Positions 10,005-19,302 are shown, counted from the first letter of the stretch. The stretch is DNA of 64,000 nt from Bradyrhizobium sp. SK17 (GCF_002831585.1 NZ_CP025114.1:221479-285478); one strand, 5' to 3'. A program made the numbers and translations. The notes: generated from the sequence alone by a model not told the origin.

Positions 10005-12074
10005 TTAGAGTTCCAGTTCTTTTTGTAGCGGATTGCCGGACGGCGGACGTCTGAGGCGCCGCGCGGTGGCAGCTCGTTTGACGTCAGGACGCTCAAGATC
10101 GGCTGCTTTGATGATCCAAGGTGCCCCTTTGCAAAGCTGGCTCGCCGCGAGCTGGCCGTCCTTGATCAGACGTCGCACGGTTGACGGGCTGACGGAGAGG
10201 GCCGCGGCCGCCTCGTCCAGAGTGACCTCGCCGCGGTCGCGGCGCTCGCCTTCGCGATAGGCTGCGATGTCGTTGTGGCTGCGCAAGCTGCACACTCGCG
10301 ACTTGGTCCAGCCATTGCCGCGCCCCGTGGTCTTGCCGGAGCGGTTGAGCACCGACGCGATTGCTTTGTCCGGCATCTGCCGCGCCAGCACGCGCACGAG
10401 ATCGACTGTCTCTCCCGTTGCGCTCCAGCGGTGCTGGCCGGAGCGATTCTTCTTGACCTTGAGAGCGGAGTGGTCGCCGCCGTGCCAGCGGATCACCAGA
10501 TCGAGCGCGTTGTCCTCGACGCGGACGACGATCTCGTCGATCAGCGTTCGCACGATCCGCTTGCGCGTCTCGGGTGCCACGCCGGCACTTGACCAAGCAC
10601 GCTCCAGGTCGGCGCCTAGCGTCATCAGCCGCTCCCTGTCAGCAGGTGTGAGATCAACAGCGGGCGAAGCCGTCAGTCCCTCCAGCTCGGTCTCCAGATT
10701 GCGCACGACCGCCAGCCGGTCGTTCCATCGCTTTTCCAGCTCGGCGGCGACGAGGCGGTTGTCGGGATCGACGGCATCGTATTGGCGGCGCGCGCGCCCC
10801 ACCTCATAGCGAGCCTGCTCCAGCGCCAGCTCGACTTGGCCGCGTTTGTCTTCGTTCGCACGGCTGCGCGCAGCCTGCGCGGCGAGTGCCGCCTCGATAC
10901 CGAGCGGCTGCAGGCGCTCGATCACCTCGGCGGCCACGTCACGATCGATCCGCATGCCGCCGAACGAGATGCAAGGGTCACCGCCATGATTGTTGGCGCC
11001 GCCCCGACAATGGTAGCGACCGGTGTTGCCGTTCTTGCCGGAGTAGGCGACGTGAAGTTTGCGCCCACAATGGCCACAGCGCAGCAGGCCGGCGAGCAGA
11101 GCCTCACCTCGGCGCAGGGCACCGCGGCTCATCGGGTTCTTGCCGTTGGCGTTGTCCGCAATCAGGCCGAGGTTCCTCTCATGGTCCGCCCAGCTCAGAT
11201 AACCCTCATGATGGTTCGGGATCAACACCTCCCAATCCTTGCGCTCCTTCTTGAAGCCGCGAACCACCTTCTTGCGGCCGGCCTCGATGCTGATGCGGCT
11301 GCCGGTGCGCCCGAATGCATACGCGCCGGCATAGATTGGGTTGGTCAGAATGTGCAGGATCGTGTTGTAGACCGGCAGCTTCCACTCGACCAGGCGGCCT
11401 TCGGCGCCATAGGTGACGGCGGGCAACGGAACGCGCTCGTGTCTGAACCAGAGGTGCACCTGACGCACCGACTGCATCTCGGTGAACTTGGCGAAGACGA
11501 GCGCGATCGCCTCGCCGACGCGCCGATCCGGGTCCTTCTCGATGCGGTTGTGGCCGACCCGCACGTAGCCGACGGCGACCGTCATGAACAGCTCGCCCCG
11601 GCGCGCCTTCTGCTTCAGCGCTTCGAGCGAGCGCTGGCGCAGTACCGACAACTCCATCTCGCTCATGGTGCCCTTCATGCCGAGCAGTAGGCGATCGTTG
11701 GGCTGTCGCGGATCGTAGACGCCGTCCTCGTCGGCGATCAGTGTGCCGACGAGACCGCAGAACTCAAGCAGCGTGTGCCAGTCACGACCGTTGCGTGCGA
11801 GCCGCGACGCCTCGATCGAGACCACGACCCCGACGCGGACCTCACAGATGGCGGCCAGCAGCTTCTCGAAGCCGGGCCGCGCGACGCCACCGCCGGAGCG
11901 GCCGAGATCGTCATCGATGACGGCAACATCGCTCCAGCCCAGCTGTCGCGCGCGCTCCGGCAAATTGTACTGACGGCGCTTACTTTCCAGGTTGTGGACG
12001 ACCTGATCAGGCGTCGACTGACGGATGTAGACGACGGCCTGACGGGCGAGGTGCTCAGGCGTGATCTTGCTCAT
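10005..12074 (-). CDS. Large serine recombinase
   Basis: This 689-residue site-specific recombinase cuts DNA through a serine nucleophile. The resolvase domain covers about residues 10-155, with catalytic Ser20 in YIRQSTPDQ and the conserved SRLARNGRDWH segment. A recombinase domain follows (about 170-290), then a zinc ribbon with CGHC near residue 335 and a later HCRGGANNHGGDPC, a coiled coil (about 400-470) and a C-terminal helix-turn-helix (LDEAAAALSVSPSTVRRLI). It is the only recombinase in the element and presumably drives its integration into istB. Confidence 0.93.
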   Translation of the reverse strand: MSKITPEHLARQAVVYIRQSTPDQVVHNLESKRRQYNLPERARQLGWSDVAVIDDDLGRSGGGVARPGFEKLLAAICEVRVGVVVSIEASRLARNGRDWHTLLEFCGLVGTLIADEDGVYDPRQPNDRLLLGMKGTMSEMELSVLRQRSLEALKQKARRGELFMTVAVGYVRVGHNRIEKDPDRRVGEAIALVFAKFTEMQSVRQVHLWFRHERVPLPAVTYGAEGRLVEWKLPVYNTILHILTNPIYAGAYAFGRTGSRISIEAGRKKVVRGFKKERKDWEVLIPNHHEGYLSWADHERNLGLIADNANGKNPMSRGALRRGEALLAGLLRCGHCGRKLHVAYSGKNGNTGRYHCRGGANNHGGDPCISFGGMRIDRDVAAEVIERLQPLGIEAALAAQAARSRANEDKRGQVELALEQARYEVGRARRQYDAVDPDNRLVAAELEKRWNDRLAVVRNLETELEGLTASPAVDLTPADRERLMTLGADLERAWSSAGVAPETRKRIVRTLIDEIVVRVEDNALDLVIRWHGGDHSALKVKKNRSGQHRWSATGETVDLVRVLARQMPDKAIASVLNRSGKTTGRGNGWTKSRVCSLRSHNDIAAYREGERRDRGEVTLDEAAAALSVSPSTVRRLIKDGQLAASQLCKGAPWIIKAADLERPDVKRAATARRLRRPPSGNPLQKELEL

Positions 12075-12255
12075 CAGCGGCCTCCCTCGTCTCTGTGGTT
12101 GGCGTGCCCGTCTCGATATTGGCGCCGTCGGCGAGGGCCTCGACCAGCAGCCCCTCGATCAGGCGGACGAGAGTGCTTCTCTGCGACGCCGGAATCTCCG
12201 GCGTCTGGCGATCCTCCTCGAACAGGCCCCGTTGCAAGTGGCGTCTTGGTTGCAT
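12055..12255 (-). CDS. Small protein of the serine-recombinase element
   Basis: A 66-residue ORF starts MQPRRHLQRGLFEED and ends just inside the recombinase gene, overlapping its start by 20 bases. Short acidic proteins of this sort often precede the recombinase in such elements. I do not know a function. The overlap with the recombinase suggests translational coupling. Confidence 0.55.
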   Translation of the reverse strand: MQPRRHLQRGLFEEDRQTPEIPASQRSTLVRLIEGLLVEALADGANIETGTPTTETREAADEQDHA

Positions 12256-12526
12256 GATCCCCTCCTTCACGCGGGGGCCATGCCCCGCCTTGAGAGGCGA
12301 TAAGCACATCGATTCGCGCCCGCAGCTCGACGAGCCTTTCGACAGCCAACCGAGGGCTTGCTGTGAGCGTTGCAGAGCGAGCAATATCCTCGCTCATCCA
12401 GGCCGGGATCAGGGCGAGTGTCCCGTCGGGCTGCACCACGACCAGATGGTCCTCGCCGGCGAAGCGCTTGCGGTGCTCGACCTGCACCATCTGCCCGGCC
12501 CGAGGATGGAACGGATAGAGGATCAA
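12074..12526 (-). CDS. DUF5372-like protein of the serine-recombinase element
   Basis: The first 80 residues or so (starting MILYPFHPRAGQMVQVEHRK, then DHLVVVQPDGTLALIPAWM) resemble DUF5372 proteins that accompany this class of recombinase. The rest of the frame overlaps the 66-residue ORF and looks like noise. A shift to another frame near 12285 would end the protein at 12267 with LSRRGMAPA, so a small frameshift is possible. The function is unknown. Confidence 0.5.
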   Translation of the reverse strand: MILYPFHPRAGQMVQVEHRKRFAGEDHLVVVQPDGTLALIPAWMSEDIARSATLTASPRLAVERLVELRARIDVLIASQGGAWPPREGGDHATKTPLATGPVRGGSPDAGDSGVAEKHSRPPDRGAAGRGPRRRRQYRDGHANHRDEGGR

Positions 12527-13035
12527 AACCTCGAACGCCGGACACCCGGCATTGTGACGCTGTCTCGACCGGGCTCGGCAAGAGTTGGATTGCCTGCGCC
12601 CTCGGCCACAAGGCGTGCCGCGACAATCGTTCGGTCCAGTATCATCGCGTCCCGCGCCTGTTCGAGGCCCTCGCCCTGGCTCGGGGCGACGGCCGCTATG
12701 GCCGCATGCTCAAAACCCTCGGGCGCGTTCAGCTCCTCATTCTCGATGATTGGGGTCTGTCGGTTCTCAATCCGCCCGAACGGCGCGACCTGCTGGAGAT
12801 CCTCGATGATCGCCACGGTCGCGCCTCGACCATCGTCACCAGCCAGATCCCCGTCGAACATTGGCACGACGTTATCGGCGACCCCACCCTGGGCGACGCC
12901 ATCCTGGATCGTCTCGTTCACAACGCTCACCGCCTTCAACTTACCGGAGAAAGCATGCGAAAGCAGAACGCCCGCAACCAGGCTCTTGACGCAAACTTAA
13001 ACCCCTGAACACAATCACCATGTCGGCCGAGGCGC

Positions 13036-13129
13036 CTGCTCATGATCGCCTGAAATACCTGCTCACGATCAAATGAAACGAGCGCTCACCATCGACTGAA
13101 ATCGCTGCTCACGATCAGCGAAATGCGCA
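13036..13129. repeat. Right-end multiple repeats of the IS21 element
   Basis: Four imperfect copies of the unit seen at the left end occur here in inverted orientation (GCTCACGATC followed by TGAAAT-like bases). They end at GCGCA immediately before the CGCTTG target repeat at 13130-13135. Confidence 0.75.
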
Positions 13130-13421
13130 CGCTTGTTGCTCCGCGCTCTTGATCGGTACAAAGCGCATTCCGGGGCGGGAGACTGCTTCGCAGATAGCTT
13201 CCGCGTCGACGGCGTCATTTTTGCCGCGTTTGACGTAAGGCTTGGTGTAAGCCGGTGGCATCAAAAATGCCTCGTGCCCCATCGCTTGGAGCTCGCGGGC
13301 CCAATAATGTGCTGAGCCGCAGGCTTCCAGGCCGATGCGGCAAGGCTCGATTTTCGAAAAGAAATCTCGCATCTTCGATCGCGTCAACTTACGTGTAACA
13401 GCGGAACCGCCTTCGCTGACC
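13130..13421 (-). pseudogene. IS110-family transposase, N-terminal part
   Basis: This segment encodes the DEDD-domain half of the transposase whose remainder is at 7220-7897. Recognisable pieces are IGLEACGSAHYWAREL (catalytic Glu) and the KNDAVDAEAICEAV motif with its conserved Asp residues. The upstream end is replaced near 13421 by an IS3 element, so the start codon and first Asp are missing. The gene is thus broken twice. Confidence 0.85.
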
Positions 13422-13480
13422 TGACCTGACCTGGGTTTTTTGGACCAAGCTTTGTGAGAAAATGAGCTTGGAAAGGAGCT

Positions 13481-13765
13481 TTGGTTATGCCGAAGAAGAG
13501 ATTCAGCGCGGAGCAAATCGTAGTGGTACTCCGTCAGATCGAAGTGTTGATGTCGCAGGGCAAAGGAGCGCCGGTAGCGTGTCGGGAAGCCGGGATTTCG
13601 CAGCAGAGCTACTACCGCTGGCGGAAGGAATACGGTGGGCTGGAGCTTGATCAGGCCAGGCGGATGAAGGATCTCGAGCGCGAGAACGTGCGCCTCAAGC
13701 GGCTGGTCGCCGATCTATCGCTTGAGAAACAGGTGCTCAAGGACGTTGCCTCGGGAAACTTGTAA
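13481..13765 (+). CDS. IS3-family transposase OrfA
   Basis: This 94-residue DNA-binding protein has a helix-turn-helix (KRFSAEQIVVVLRQIE through CREAGISQQSYYRWRKEY) and a C-terminal leucine-zipper-like coiled coil (MKDLERENVRLKRLVADLSL). In IS3 elements OrfA is made alone or fused to OrfB by a -1 ribosomal frameshift. The overlap region here is GGGAAACTTGTAA. Confidence 0.9.
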   Translation: MVMPKKRFSAEQIVVVLRQIEVLMSQGKGAPVACREAGISQQSYYRWRKEYGGLELDQARRMKDLERENVRLKRLVADLSLEKQVLKDVASGNL

Positions 13766-14625
13766 GCCCTGAACGGCGCCGACAGGCGGTAGAAGCCATC
13801 CGGGAGAAGTACAGGCTCTCGGAGCGCCATGCCTGTCGGATCGTCGGCCAGTACCGCGGGACGCAGCGATACACCACCATTGTCCGTGCTGATGAAGATG
13901 CGCTGACGAGAGCGATTGTCTCCTTAGCCTCCCAATACGGACGATATGGCTATCGCCGGATCACATCCCTGCTTGTCGACGCCGGCTGGCAGGTCGGGTG
14001 TGATCGGGTTCAACGGATCTGGCGCCGGGAGGGGCTTAAAGTACCCAGGAAGCAAAAGCCGCGGGGCCGGCTGTGGCTCAACGACGGATCCTGCATCCGG
14101 CTGCGACCACAGCATCGCAACCATGTCTGGAGCTATGACTTCGTTGAGGCTCAGACCCACGACGGCCGCAAGGTCCGGCTGATGACCCTGATTGATGAGT
14201 TCACCCGCGAGTGCCTGGCCATCCGAGTGGCGCGCCGGATCAACAGCTTTGGCGTCATCGACACGATGGCCGATGTGATGCTCGAACGCGGTGTCCCCGA
14301 CCACATCCGGTCGGACAACGGCGCGGAGATGACGGCCAAGATCGTGCGCAGTTGGTTTGCAGGGCTGGGAGTAAAAACGCTCTACATCGAACCTAGCAGC
14401 CCCTGGGAAAACGGTTACTGCGAAAGCTTCAACGGCAAGCTGCGAGATGAATGCCTCAACGGAGAAATCTTCTACAGCTTAAAGGAGGCCACCGTCGTCA
14501 TCGAGCAATGGCGCAAGCACTATAACACGATCCGACCGCACTCATCGTTGCATTATCGACCGCCCGCACCGCAAACGTCATCGCCGGAAATACTGCATCT
14601 GGAACGGAACGCGGCGATGCAGTAA
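13762..14625 (+). CDS. IS3-family transposase OrfB (integrase core)
   Basis: OrfB is the catalytic DDE domain, normally made as an OrfA-OrfB fusion. The frame is open from about 13753 through VSPERRRQAVEAIREKY, the HACRIVGQYRGTQRY segment and GRYGYRRIT. The catalytic residues are in WSYDFVEA (Asp), DNGAEM (Asp) and ENGYCESFNGKLRDE (Glu). There is no ATG at the start of this frame, as expected for a frameshift product. It looks intact. Confidence 0.9.
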   Translation, partial: VSPERRRQAVEAIREKYRLSERHACRIVGQYRGTQRYTTIVRADEDALTRAIVSLASQYGRYGYRRITSLLVDAGWQVGCDRVQRIWRREGLKVPRKQKPRGRLWLNDGSCIRLRPQHRNHVWSYDFVEAQTHDGRKVRLMTLIDEFTRECLAIRVARRINSFGVIDTMADVMLERGVPDHIRSDNGAEMTAKIVRSWFAGLGVKTLYIEPSSPWENGYCESFNGKLRDECLNGEIFYSLKEATVVIEQWRKHYNTIRPHSSLHYRPPAPQTSSPEILHLERNAAMQ

Positions 14626-14694
14626 TCTCCATCCCGCTGGTCCAAAATATCCGTCAGGTCAATATCGAAGCCGGACGATCTTCCATCGGACCTT

Positions 14695-16311
14695 GTGAGT
14701 GCCCTAGCGGCGCTGCAGGCCGAGCGTGAGGCGCGGCTGCAAGCCGAGGCGGTGGCTGCCAGTGCGCGGGCGGAGCTGTCGGACAACGAGGCGCTGATCG
14801 CGCATCTCGAGCTGCGGATCGAGAAGCTCAAACGCGAACTGTATGGGCAGCGCTCCGAGCGCACGGCACGGCTGATCGAGCAGTTGGAATTGGAACTTGA
14901 AGAACTCGTCACCACGGCAAGCGAGGATGAGCTTGCCGCGCAGGCCGCGGCGGCGAAGACGCAGAAAGTCCGCGCCTTCACGCGCAAGCGGCCGGTTCGC
15001 AAGCCATGGCCGGACGACATCGAACACGAGCGCGTCGTCATCGAGGCTCCGACGAGCTGCGCCTGTTGCGGCGGATCGCGGCTGGCGAAGATCGGCGAGG
15101 ATGTGACCAAGACGCTGGAGGAGATCCCGCGTCGCTTCAAGGTCATCGAGACGGTGCGCGAGAAGTTCACCTGCCGCGATTGCGAGAAGATCAGCCAGCC
15201 GCCGGCGCCGTTCCATGCCACGCCGCGCGGCTTCATCGGCCCACAATTGCTGGCGACGATCCTGTTCGACAAGTTCGGCATGCATATCCCGCTCAACCGC
15301 CAGAGTGCGCGCTTCAAGTGCGAGGGGATCGACCTGCCGTTGTCGACGCTGGCCGACCAGGTCGGCCACGGGACCTTCGCCGTCATGCCGCTCTTCCACT
15401 TGATCGAACGCCATGTGCTCGCTGCCGAGCGCCTTCATGGCGACGACACCACCATCCGTATCCTGGCGAAGGGCAAGTGCACGACCGGGCGGATCTGGAC
15501 TTATGTGCGGGATGACCGGCCGTTCGCCGGGCCTGCGCCGCCGGCGGCGGTCTATTACGCCTCGGGCGACCGACGAGGCGAGCATCCCCAGAAGCATCTG
15601 GCCGCCTTCGCCGGTATCCTGCAAGCCGATTGCTACAACGGCTTCGAGCCGCTGTTCGACCCGCAGAAGAAGATGCTGCCGATTACGCCGGCGTTTTGCT
15701 TTGCCCATGCGCGGCGGGGCTTCTTCGAGCTGGCTGACATCGAGAAGAATGCTCGGGAAGGCCAGAAGGGCAAACCGGTCTCTCCGATCGCGCTGGAGGC
15801 GGTCAGACGCCTCGATGCGTTGTTCGAGATCGAGCGCGCCATCAATGGCCGCGGCGCCGACGAGCGGCGCGCCGTGCGCCAGGAAAAGAGCAAGCCGCTT
15901 CTCGAAGACATGCATGCCTGGTTGCTGCGTGAGCGCGAAACCCTCTCGCGATCCTCCGATGTCCTGAAGCCGATCAACTACATGCTCAGGCGCTGGAACG
16001 ACTTCGCCCGCTTCCTCGACGATGGCAGGATCTGCTTGACCAACAATTGTGCCGAGCGCGCATTGAGAGGCATCGCCTTGGGAAGGCGCAACTGGACCTT
16101 CGCCGGCAGCCAGCGTGGTGCCGACCGTACCGCCATCATGCTGACGATGATCACCACCTGTCGCCTCAACGACGTCGATCCCAAGGCCTGGCTCGCCGAC
16201 GTCCTCGCCCGTATCGCCGATCTTCCCGCATCGCGTCTGCACGAACTGCTGCCCTGGGAATGGAAGCTCCTGCGCCAGGCCGACAAGCCCGCCGATCAGC
16301 AGGCCGCCTGA
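14695..16311 (+). CDS. tnpC: IS66-family transposase TnpC, N-terminus probably cut by IS3
   Basis: The 538-residue frame has the IS66 layout: an N-terminal coiled coil (about 5-75), the LKRELYGQRSER motif, a zinc-finger segment (CACCGGS through FTCRDCEK, about 120-165), and the DDE_Tnp_IS66 catalytic domain including LHGDDTTIRI and the C-terminal NNCAERALRGIALGRRNW. The frame is open upstream to the IS3 end at 14661 (ISKPDDLPSDL), so the native start has been lost and the GTG at 14695 is only the first available. The tnpA and tnpB genes of IS66 are absent. Bases 16312-16513 may hold the IS66 right end, which I could not define. Confidence 0.85.
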   Translation: MSALAALQAEREARLQAEAVAASARAELSDNEALIAHLELRIEKLKRELYGQRSERTARLIEQLELELEELVTTASEDELAAQAAAAKTQKVRAFTRKRPVRKPWPDDIEHERVVIEAPTSCACCGGSRLAKIGEDVTKTLEEIPRRFKVIETVREKFTCRDCEKISQPPAPFHATPRGFIGPQLLATILFDKFGMHIPLNRQSARFKCEGIDLPLSTLADQVGHGTFAVMPLFHLIERHVLAAERLHGDDTTIRILAKGKCTTGRIWTYVRDDRPFAGPAPPAAVYYASGDRRGEHPQKHLAAFAGILQADCYNGFEPLFDPQKKMLPITPAFCFAHARRGFFELADIEKNAREGQKGKPVSPIALEAVRRLDALFEIERAINGRGADERRAVRQEKSKPLLEDMHAWLLRERETLSRSSDVLKPINYMLRRWNDFARFLDDGRICLTNNCAERALRGIALGRRNWTFAGSQRGADRTAIMLTMITTCRLNDVDPKAWLADVLARIADLPASRLHELLPWEWKLLRQADKPADQQAA

Positions 16312-16516
16312 CCATCACGCAACGCCATCATAGAGCTCGCCGTGCCCGCGCGCATGCGGCAATCCGACGGTCTTCGTCGTATGCAAACCCTGGGCCGAGC
16401 TCAAGGCTGCTCGGGGCAGTTTCGAACATCAAGAATCGATCAGCTCCTGACGTCCGGCTGCTGCTTCAAGCCGGTTTGATCTCTTTTGATCTAGATCAAG
16501 GAGTCCGCTTTCGGTG

Positions 16517-16702
16517 ATGCCAGAAATTGGAATGGCCAATTTGATATTATATCGATGTCCTTGGACCGGCTTCACCGTGCGAGTGCGGTTGGCCGAAGAC
16601 GCCGATGCGGAGACAAATGAGATGGTAACATGCCCCGCTTGCAGGAATTTTCATTTCATAAATCGGAAGACTGGCAAACTCGCAAGCGACAAGGATGAAT
16701 AG
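16517..16702 (+). CDS. Small protein with paired CP motifs, possible zinc ribbon
   Basis: A 61-residue protein with ILYRCPWTGFTV and VTCPACRNFHFINRKTGK. The CP and CPAC pairs suggest a small zinc-binding fold, and I associate similar proteins with Bradyrhizobium genomes. AAGGAG lies about 12-18 bases before the ATG at 16517, supporting this start over the GTG at 16514. The function is unknown. Confidence 0.6.
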   Translation: MPEIGMANLILYRCPWTGFTVRVRLAEDADAETNEMVTCPACRNFHFINRKTGKLASDKDE

Positions 16703-16718
16703 GCGACCTTTCGGTCAG

Positions 16719-16928
16719 TCAGAGCTTTTTGACGGTGTGAAACTTGGGGTCAATAGGCACGTGCATAGAGCGGGCGATCGTCTTCATGTCCGTCGGATCT
16801 CCACTGTTTAACAGCCTCCCGAACTCCTCAAGATCTAACACCAACCGATCGACAGGCGCTTCGGGCAGCGTCGGATGCTTTCCTGTCAGTTTTATGCGTA
16901 GCCATGCTATTATGCGGATAACAATCAT
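16719..16928 (-). CDS. Small hypothetical protein
   Basis: A 69-residue ORF with an N-terminal hydrophobic stretch (MIVIRIIAWLRI) followed by a polar acidic segment (VDRLVLDLEEFGRLLNSGD). I recognise no family. Its composition is more protein-like than neighbouring frames, but there is little else to support it. Confidence 0.35.
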   Translation of the reverse strand: MIVIRIIAWLRIKLTGKHPTLPEAPVDRLVLDLEEFGRLLNSGDPTDMKTIARSMHVPIDPKFHTVKKL

Positions 16929-16983
16929 AGCGTATCCCAGCGGGTAAAAGGGGGCATCTCCGCGTCGGTTTATGCGGACGAGC

Positions 16984-18156
16984 TCAGCTATAGATTTCGA
17001 ACAAGCCAGCGCCGCCCTGGCCGCCGCCGATACACATCGTCACGACCCCCCACTTCGCCTTGCGCCGACGACCTTCTAGCAGGATGTGGCCTGTGAGCCG
17101 CGCGCCCGTCATCCCGAAAGGATGGCCGATTGCGATCGCGCCGCCGTTGACGTTGTACTTCTCGGGGTCGATGCCGAGCTGGTCGCGCGAATACAGACAC
17201 TGGCTGGCGAAGGCTTCATTCAATTCCCAGAGGTCGATGTCGCCGACCTTGAGGCCATGGCGCTTCAGCAGCTTCGGCACCGCGAATACCGGGCCAATGC
17301 CCATTTCGTCCGGCTCGCAACCCGCCGCCGCCCAGGCAACGAAGCGACCGAGCGGCTGAAGTCCGCGCTTCTCGGCATCCTTGGCTTCCATCAGCACCAC
17401 TGCCGCCGCGCCATCCGAAAGCTGGCTGGCGTTGCCGGCGGTGACGAACTTCCCGACACCCTTGACCGGCTCGAGCTTGGCGAGGCCTTCGATGGTGGTC
17501 TCCGGCCGGTTGCACTCGTCGCGATCGACCGTGTAGTCGACGATGCTCTCGGCCTTCGTCGCCTTGTCGACCACCTTCATCTTGGTCTTCATAGGGACGA
17601 TTTCGTCCTTGAACTTGTTAGCCTGCTGGGCCGCGGCCATGCGGCGCTGCGATTCCAGCGAATACTCGTCCTGGTATTCACGGCTGAGCTTGTAGCGCTC
17701 GGCGACGATATCGGCGGTGTCGATCATGGCCATGAAAATGTCGGGCGCGGCCTTCAGCAGGTCCGGGTCGATCGATTCCTTGGGCGAGCCGCCACCGGGG
17801 ATCGAGATGCTTTCAACGCCGCCGGCTACGATGCAATCGGCGCCGTCCGAACGGATCGAGTTAGCGGCCATCGCGATGGTCTGCAGTCCCGACGAGCAGA
17901 AACGGTTGACCGAGACGCCGGCGGTGGATTTCGGCATACCGGCCAGCAGTGCGGCCTGACGGCCGATATTGGGCGCGCCATGCGCGCAATTGCCGAGATA
18001 GCAATCTTCGACATAGTCCTTGTCGACGCCGGCGCGCTCGACGGCGTGCTTGATGGCATGGGCCGCCATCGACATCGGTGGGGTGATGTTGAAGCCGCCG
18101 CGGCCGGATTTTGCCAGCCCGGTACGTGCATAGGAAACGATAACGGCTTCACGCAT
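16984..18156 (-). CDS. Acetyl-CoA acetyltransferase / thiolase
   Basis: A 390-residue thiolase that condenses or cleaves acyl-CoAs through a cysteine thioester. The nucleophile Cys87 lies in NRFCSSGLQ, His345 in [12 protein letters not shown] and the acid/base Cys375 in [10 protein letters not shown]; all three catalytic residues are present. Length is normal. A thiolase completes the beta-ketoadipate pathway (PcaF), but this gene is 11 kb from the pca cluster with insertion sequences between, and its sequence does not mark it as PcaF rather than a general acyl-CoA thiolase. Confidence 0.93.
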   Translation of the reverse strand: MREAVIVSYARTGLAKSGRGGFNITPPMSMAAHAIKHAVERAGVDKDYVEDCYLGNCAHGAPNIGRQAALLAGMPKSTAGVSVNRFCSSGLQTIAMAANSIRSDGADCIVAGGVESISIPGGGSPKESIDPDLLKAAPDIFMAMIDTADIVAERYKLSREYQDEYSLESQRRMAAAQQANKFKDEIVPMKTKMKVVDKATKAESIVDYTVDRDECNRPETTIEGLAKLEPVKGVGKFVTAGNASQLSDGAAAVVLMEAKDAEKRGLQPLGRFVAWAAAGCEPDEMGIGPVFAVPKLLKRHGLKVGDIDLWELNEAFASQCLYSRDQLGIDPEKYNVNGGAIAIGHPFGMTGARLTGHILLEGRRRKAKWGVVTMCIGGGQGGAGLFEIYS

Positions 18157-18316
18157 TTTTCTGTCTCCGTTAGAAGCGGCGAGTATGGCTCGCGAAAGAA
18201 ATCGCAGGCGTACTCACCTAAAACGAGATCTACCGCTCCGCTAGGCCACCGATTGCGGGCGCACAACCGGTGCCGAGGCGAGACCAGAGCATCCAATACG
18301 CTGATAGCCTACACAG

Positions 18317-18526
18317 TTATTTGCTGAGGCGACTGAGTTGTTCTTCGGTTACGACGCGTTCAAGTTTTTCCGTCTTGCTCTTGATCCGGTAGCGCGGACG
18401 ACCGTCGGCTTCGATCGGCAGACGGGAGATGACTGTGTAAACGCTGCGTTCCTTGACGACGGCGCTGCCCTGCGGAGCCTGCACTTGATGGTGGACGTCA
18501 TCGTTGATCGCATAGTTGTGGGGCAT
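18317..18526 (-). CDS. Small conserved hypothetical protein
   Basis: A 69-residue protein with the segment VYTVISRLPIEADGRPRYRI followed by KSKTEKLERVV. It resembles a small beta-rich protein I associate with Bradyrhizobium and relatives. The function is unknown. It is transcribed in the same direction as the thiolase, 160 bp upstream of it. Confidence 0.55.
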   Translation of the reverse strand: MPHNYAINDDVHHQVQAPQGSAVVKERSVYTVISRLPIEADGRPRYRIKSKTEKLERVVTEEQLSRLSK

Positions 18527-19302
18527 TGTTAGGAACTCTCAACAGTGAGCGACTTTTGCTTGGATAGTACGCCAGGCTCTATGGAAATGAAGAGAAGTGT
18601 GAGTGTTCGGTGCTACCGCGTCCCTTATCGTTCAGTTTTCCCACGCTATCCGCGATTCGATCGAATTTGCTGGCAGAGGCACTGGAGTTCATGCCCGTTC
18701 TTTTCCCTGCGAGTTTGCTGCTACCCAAGCATTCGCCCGGCCAAAGATCGCGTGCTCGGACCATATGCCTGTTGATTGCAATTGATTCCTGTGACGATTG
18801 GAACGTTATTACTCACGGCTGGAGAAGTTATAAGCATGTATTATAGATGTGTCCATGGCAATTTATGCCATTCCTCTTCTGGTATTTGACCGGCTGCGAC
18901 GCACCCAATCCACCGACATGCCCTCCATGGCAAGCGTCCGGGAGAGGCCCTCGCCGATCATGGCATCGTCTTCCAAAGGCAGAACGCGCATTGTTTTGTT
19001 CTCAGGTCTCGAGTTGTCGCGTTCGTTCTCAGATTAAGTTCTGAAACGAAGACTCCAATTCCATTTACACAAGTCCGCAGAAACATCGAGCCGACAGTCA
19101 CCGCTTAAATAGTCGCACGAGAACAAGCTTCTACAGCCGAGTATAAACGGAAAATATCACACTCTGCCTTCGCCAAATACAGCAGGAATTTTTGGCTTGG
19201 TTCTCGCGCCGCCCGACCGCTATACCAACGACTTCTGCACCGCTAAATCGCGCGCCCCGCGCGACGATCTCTCATCAGGTTTTTGAGACAGATCGAATCG
19301 GA
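18527..19302. other. Region without a recognisable gene
   Basis: About 780 bases with visibly lower GC than the surroundings, especially after 19000. Short ORFs occur on both strands, but none has protein-like composition or a family signature. It probably holds the promoter of the LuxR-type gene and degraded sequence. Confidence 0.5.

Larger units (their letters stand above)
9971..12570 (-). mobile_element. 2.6-kb serine-recombinase element inserted in istB
   Basis: The segment between the two istB halves contains a large serine recombinase and two short ORFs, all on the minus strand, and nothing else. The bases ACC occur at both junctions (9968-9970 and 12568-12570), consistent with the short common core left by serine-recombinase integration. 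The reconstituted target reads GGGGCAACCGGGCTCGGCAA. The exact crossover dinucleotide cannot be fixed from one copy. Confidence 0.85.
9647..13008 (+). pseudogene. istB: IstB helper ATPase gene split by a serine-recombinase element
   Basis: The 5' part (9647-9970) encodes IstB up to ITGAT, and the 3' part (12571-13008) resumes with GLGKSW and the rest of the AAA+ ATPase, including LLILDDWG (Walker B) and TSQIPVEHWHDVI. Joined, the two parts give an uninterrupted 253-residue IstB, with 108 and 146 codons including the stop. The break falls inside the Walker A motif (GATGLGKS), so ATP binding is destroyed. The left fragment reads on into a short foreign tail and stops at 9985. Confidence 0.92.
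7899..13129 (+). mobile_element. IS21-family element carrying a nested serine-recombinase element
   Basis: The element has TG...CA ends. The left end (TGCGTGTTTCAGAGGATCG) and the complement of the right end (TGCGCATTTCGCTGATCG) are similar, and both continue into several copies of an approximately 22-base unit. A CGCTTG repeat at 7892-7897 and 13130-13135 is the target duplication inside an IS110 transposase gene; one base (7898) is unexplained. Removing the 2.6-kb insert leaves about 2.6 kb with istA and istB, the normal IS21 size. Confidence 0.88.
13422..14661 (+). mobile_element. IS3-family insertion sequence
   Basis: About 1.24 kb bounded by imperfect inverted repeats: the left end reads TGACCTGACCTGGGTTTTTT and the complement of the right end TGACCTGACGGATATTTTGG, both followed by ACCA. 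It contains overlapping orfA and orfB in the usual IS3 arrangement. No target duplication is visible (flanks ACC and ATA differ), and the two sides belong to different elements (IS110 and IS66), so a deletion or rearrangement accompanied or followed insertion. Confidence 0.85.

Noticed and set aside
13422..14661. A composite transposon made by the IS3, IS66 and IS110 pieces
   Set aside because: The elements belong to different families and no pair of like copies flanks a cargo.
14704..16242. A 512-residue open frame opposite the IS66 transposase
   Set aside because: Antisense shadow; the sense frame has clear IS66 motifs.
17086..18327. A 413-residue open frame opposite the thiolase
   Set aside because: Antisense shadow of the thiolase, with no recognisable domain.
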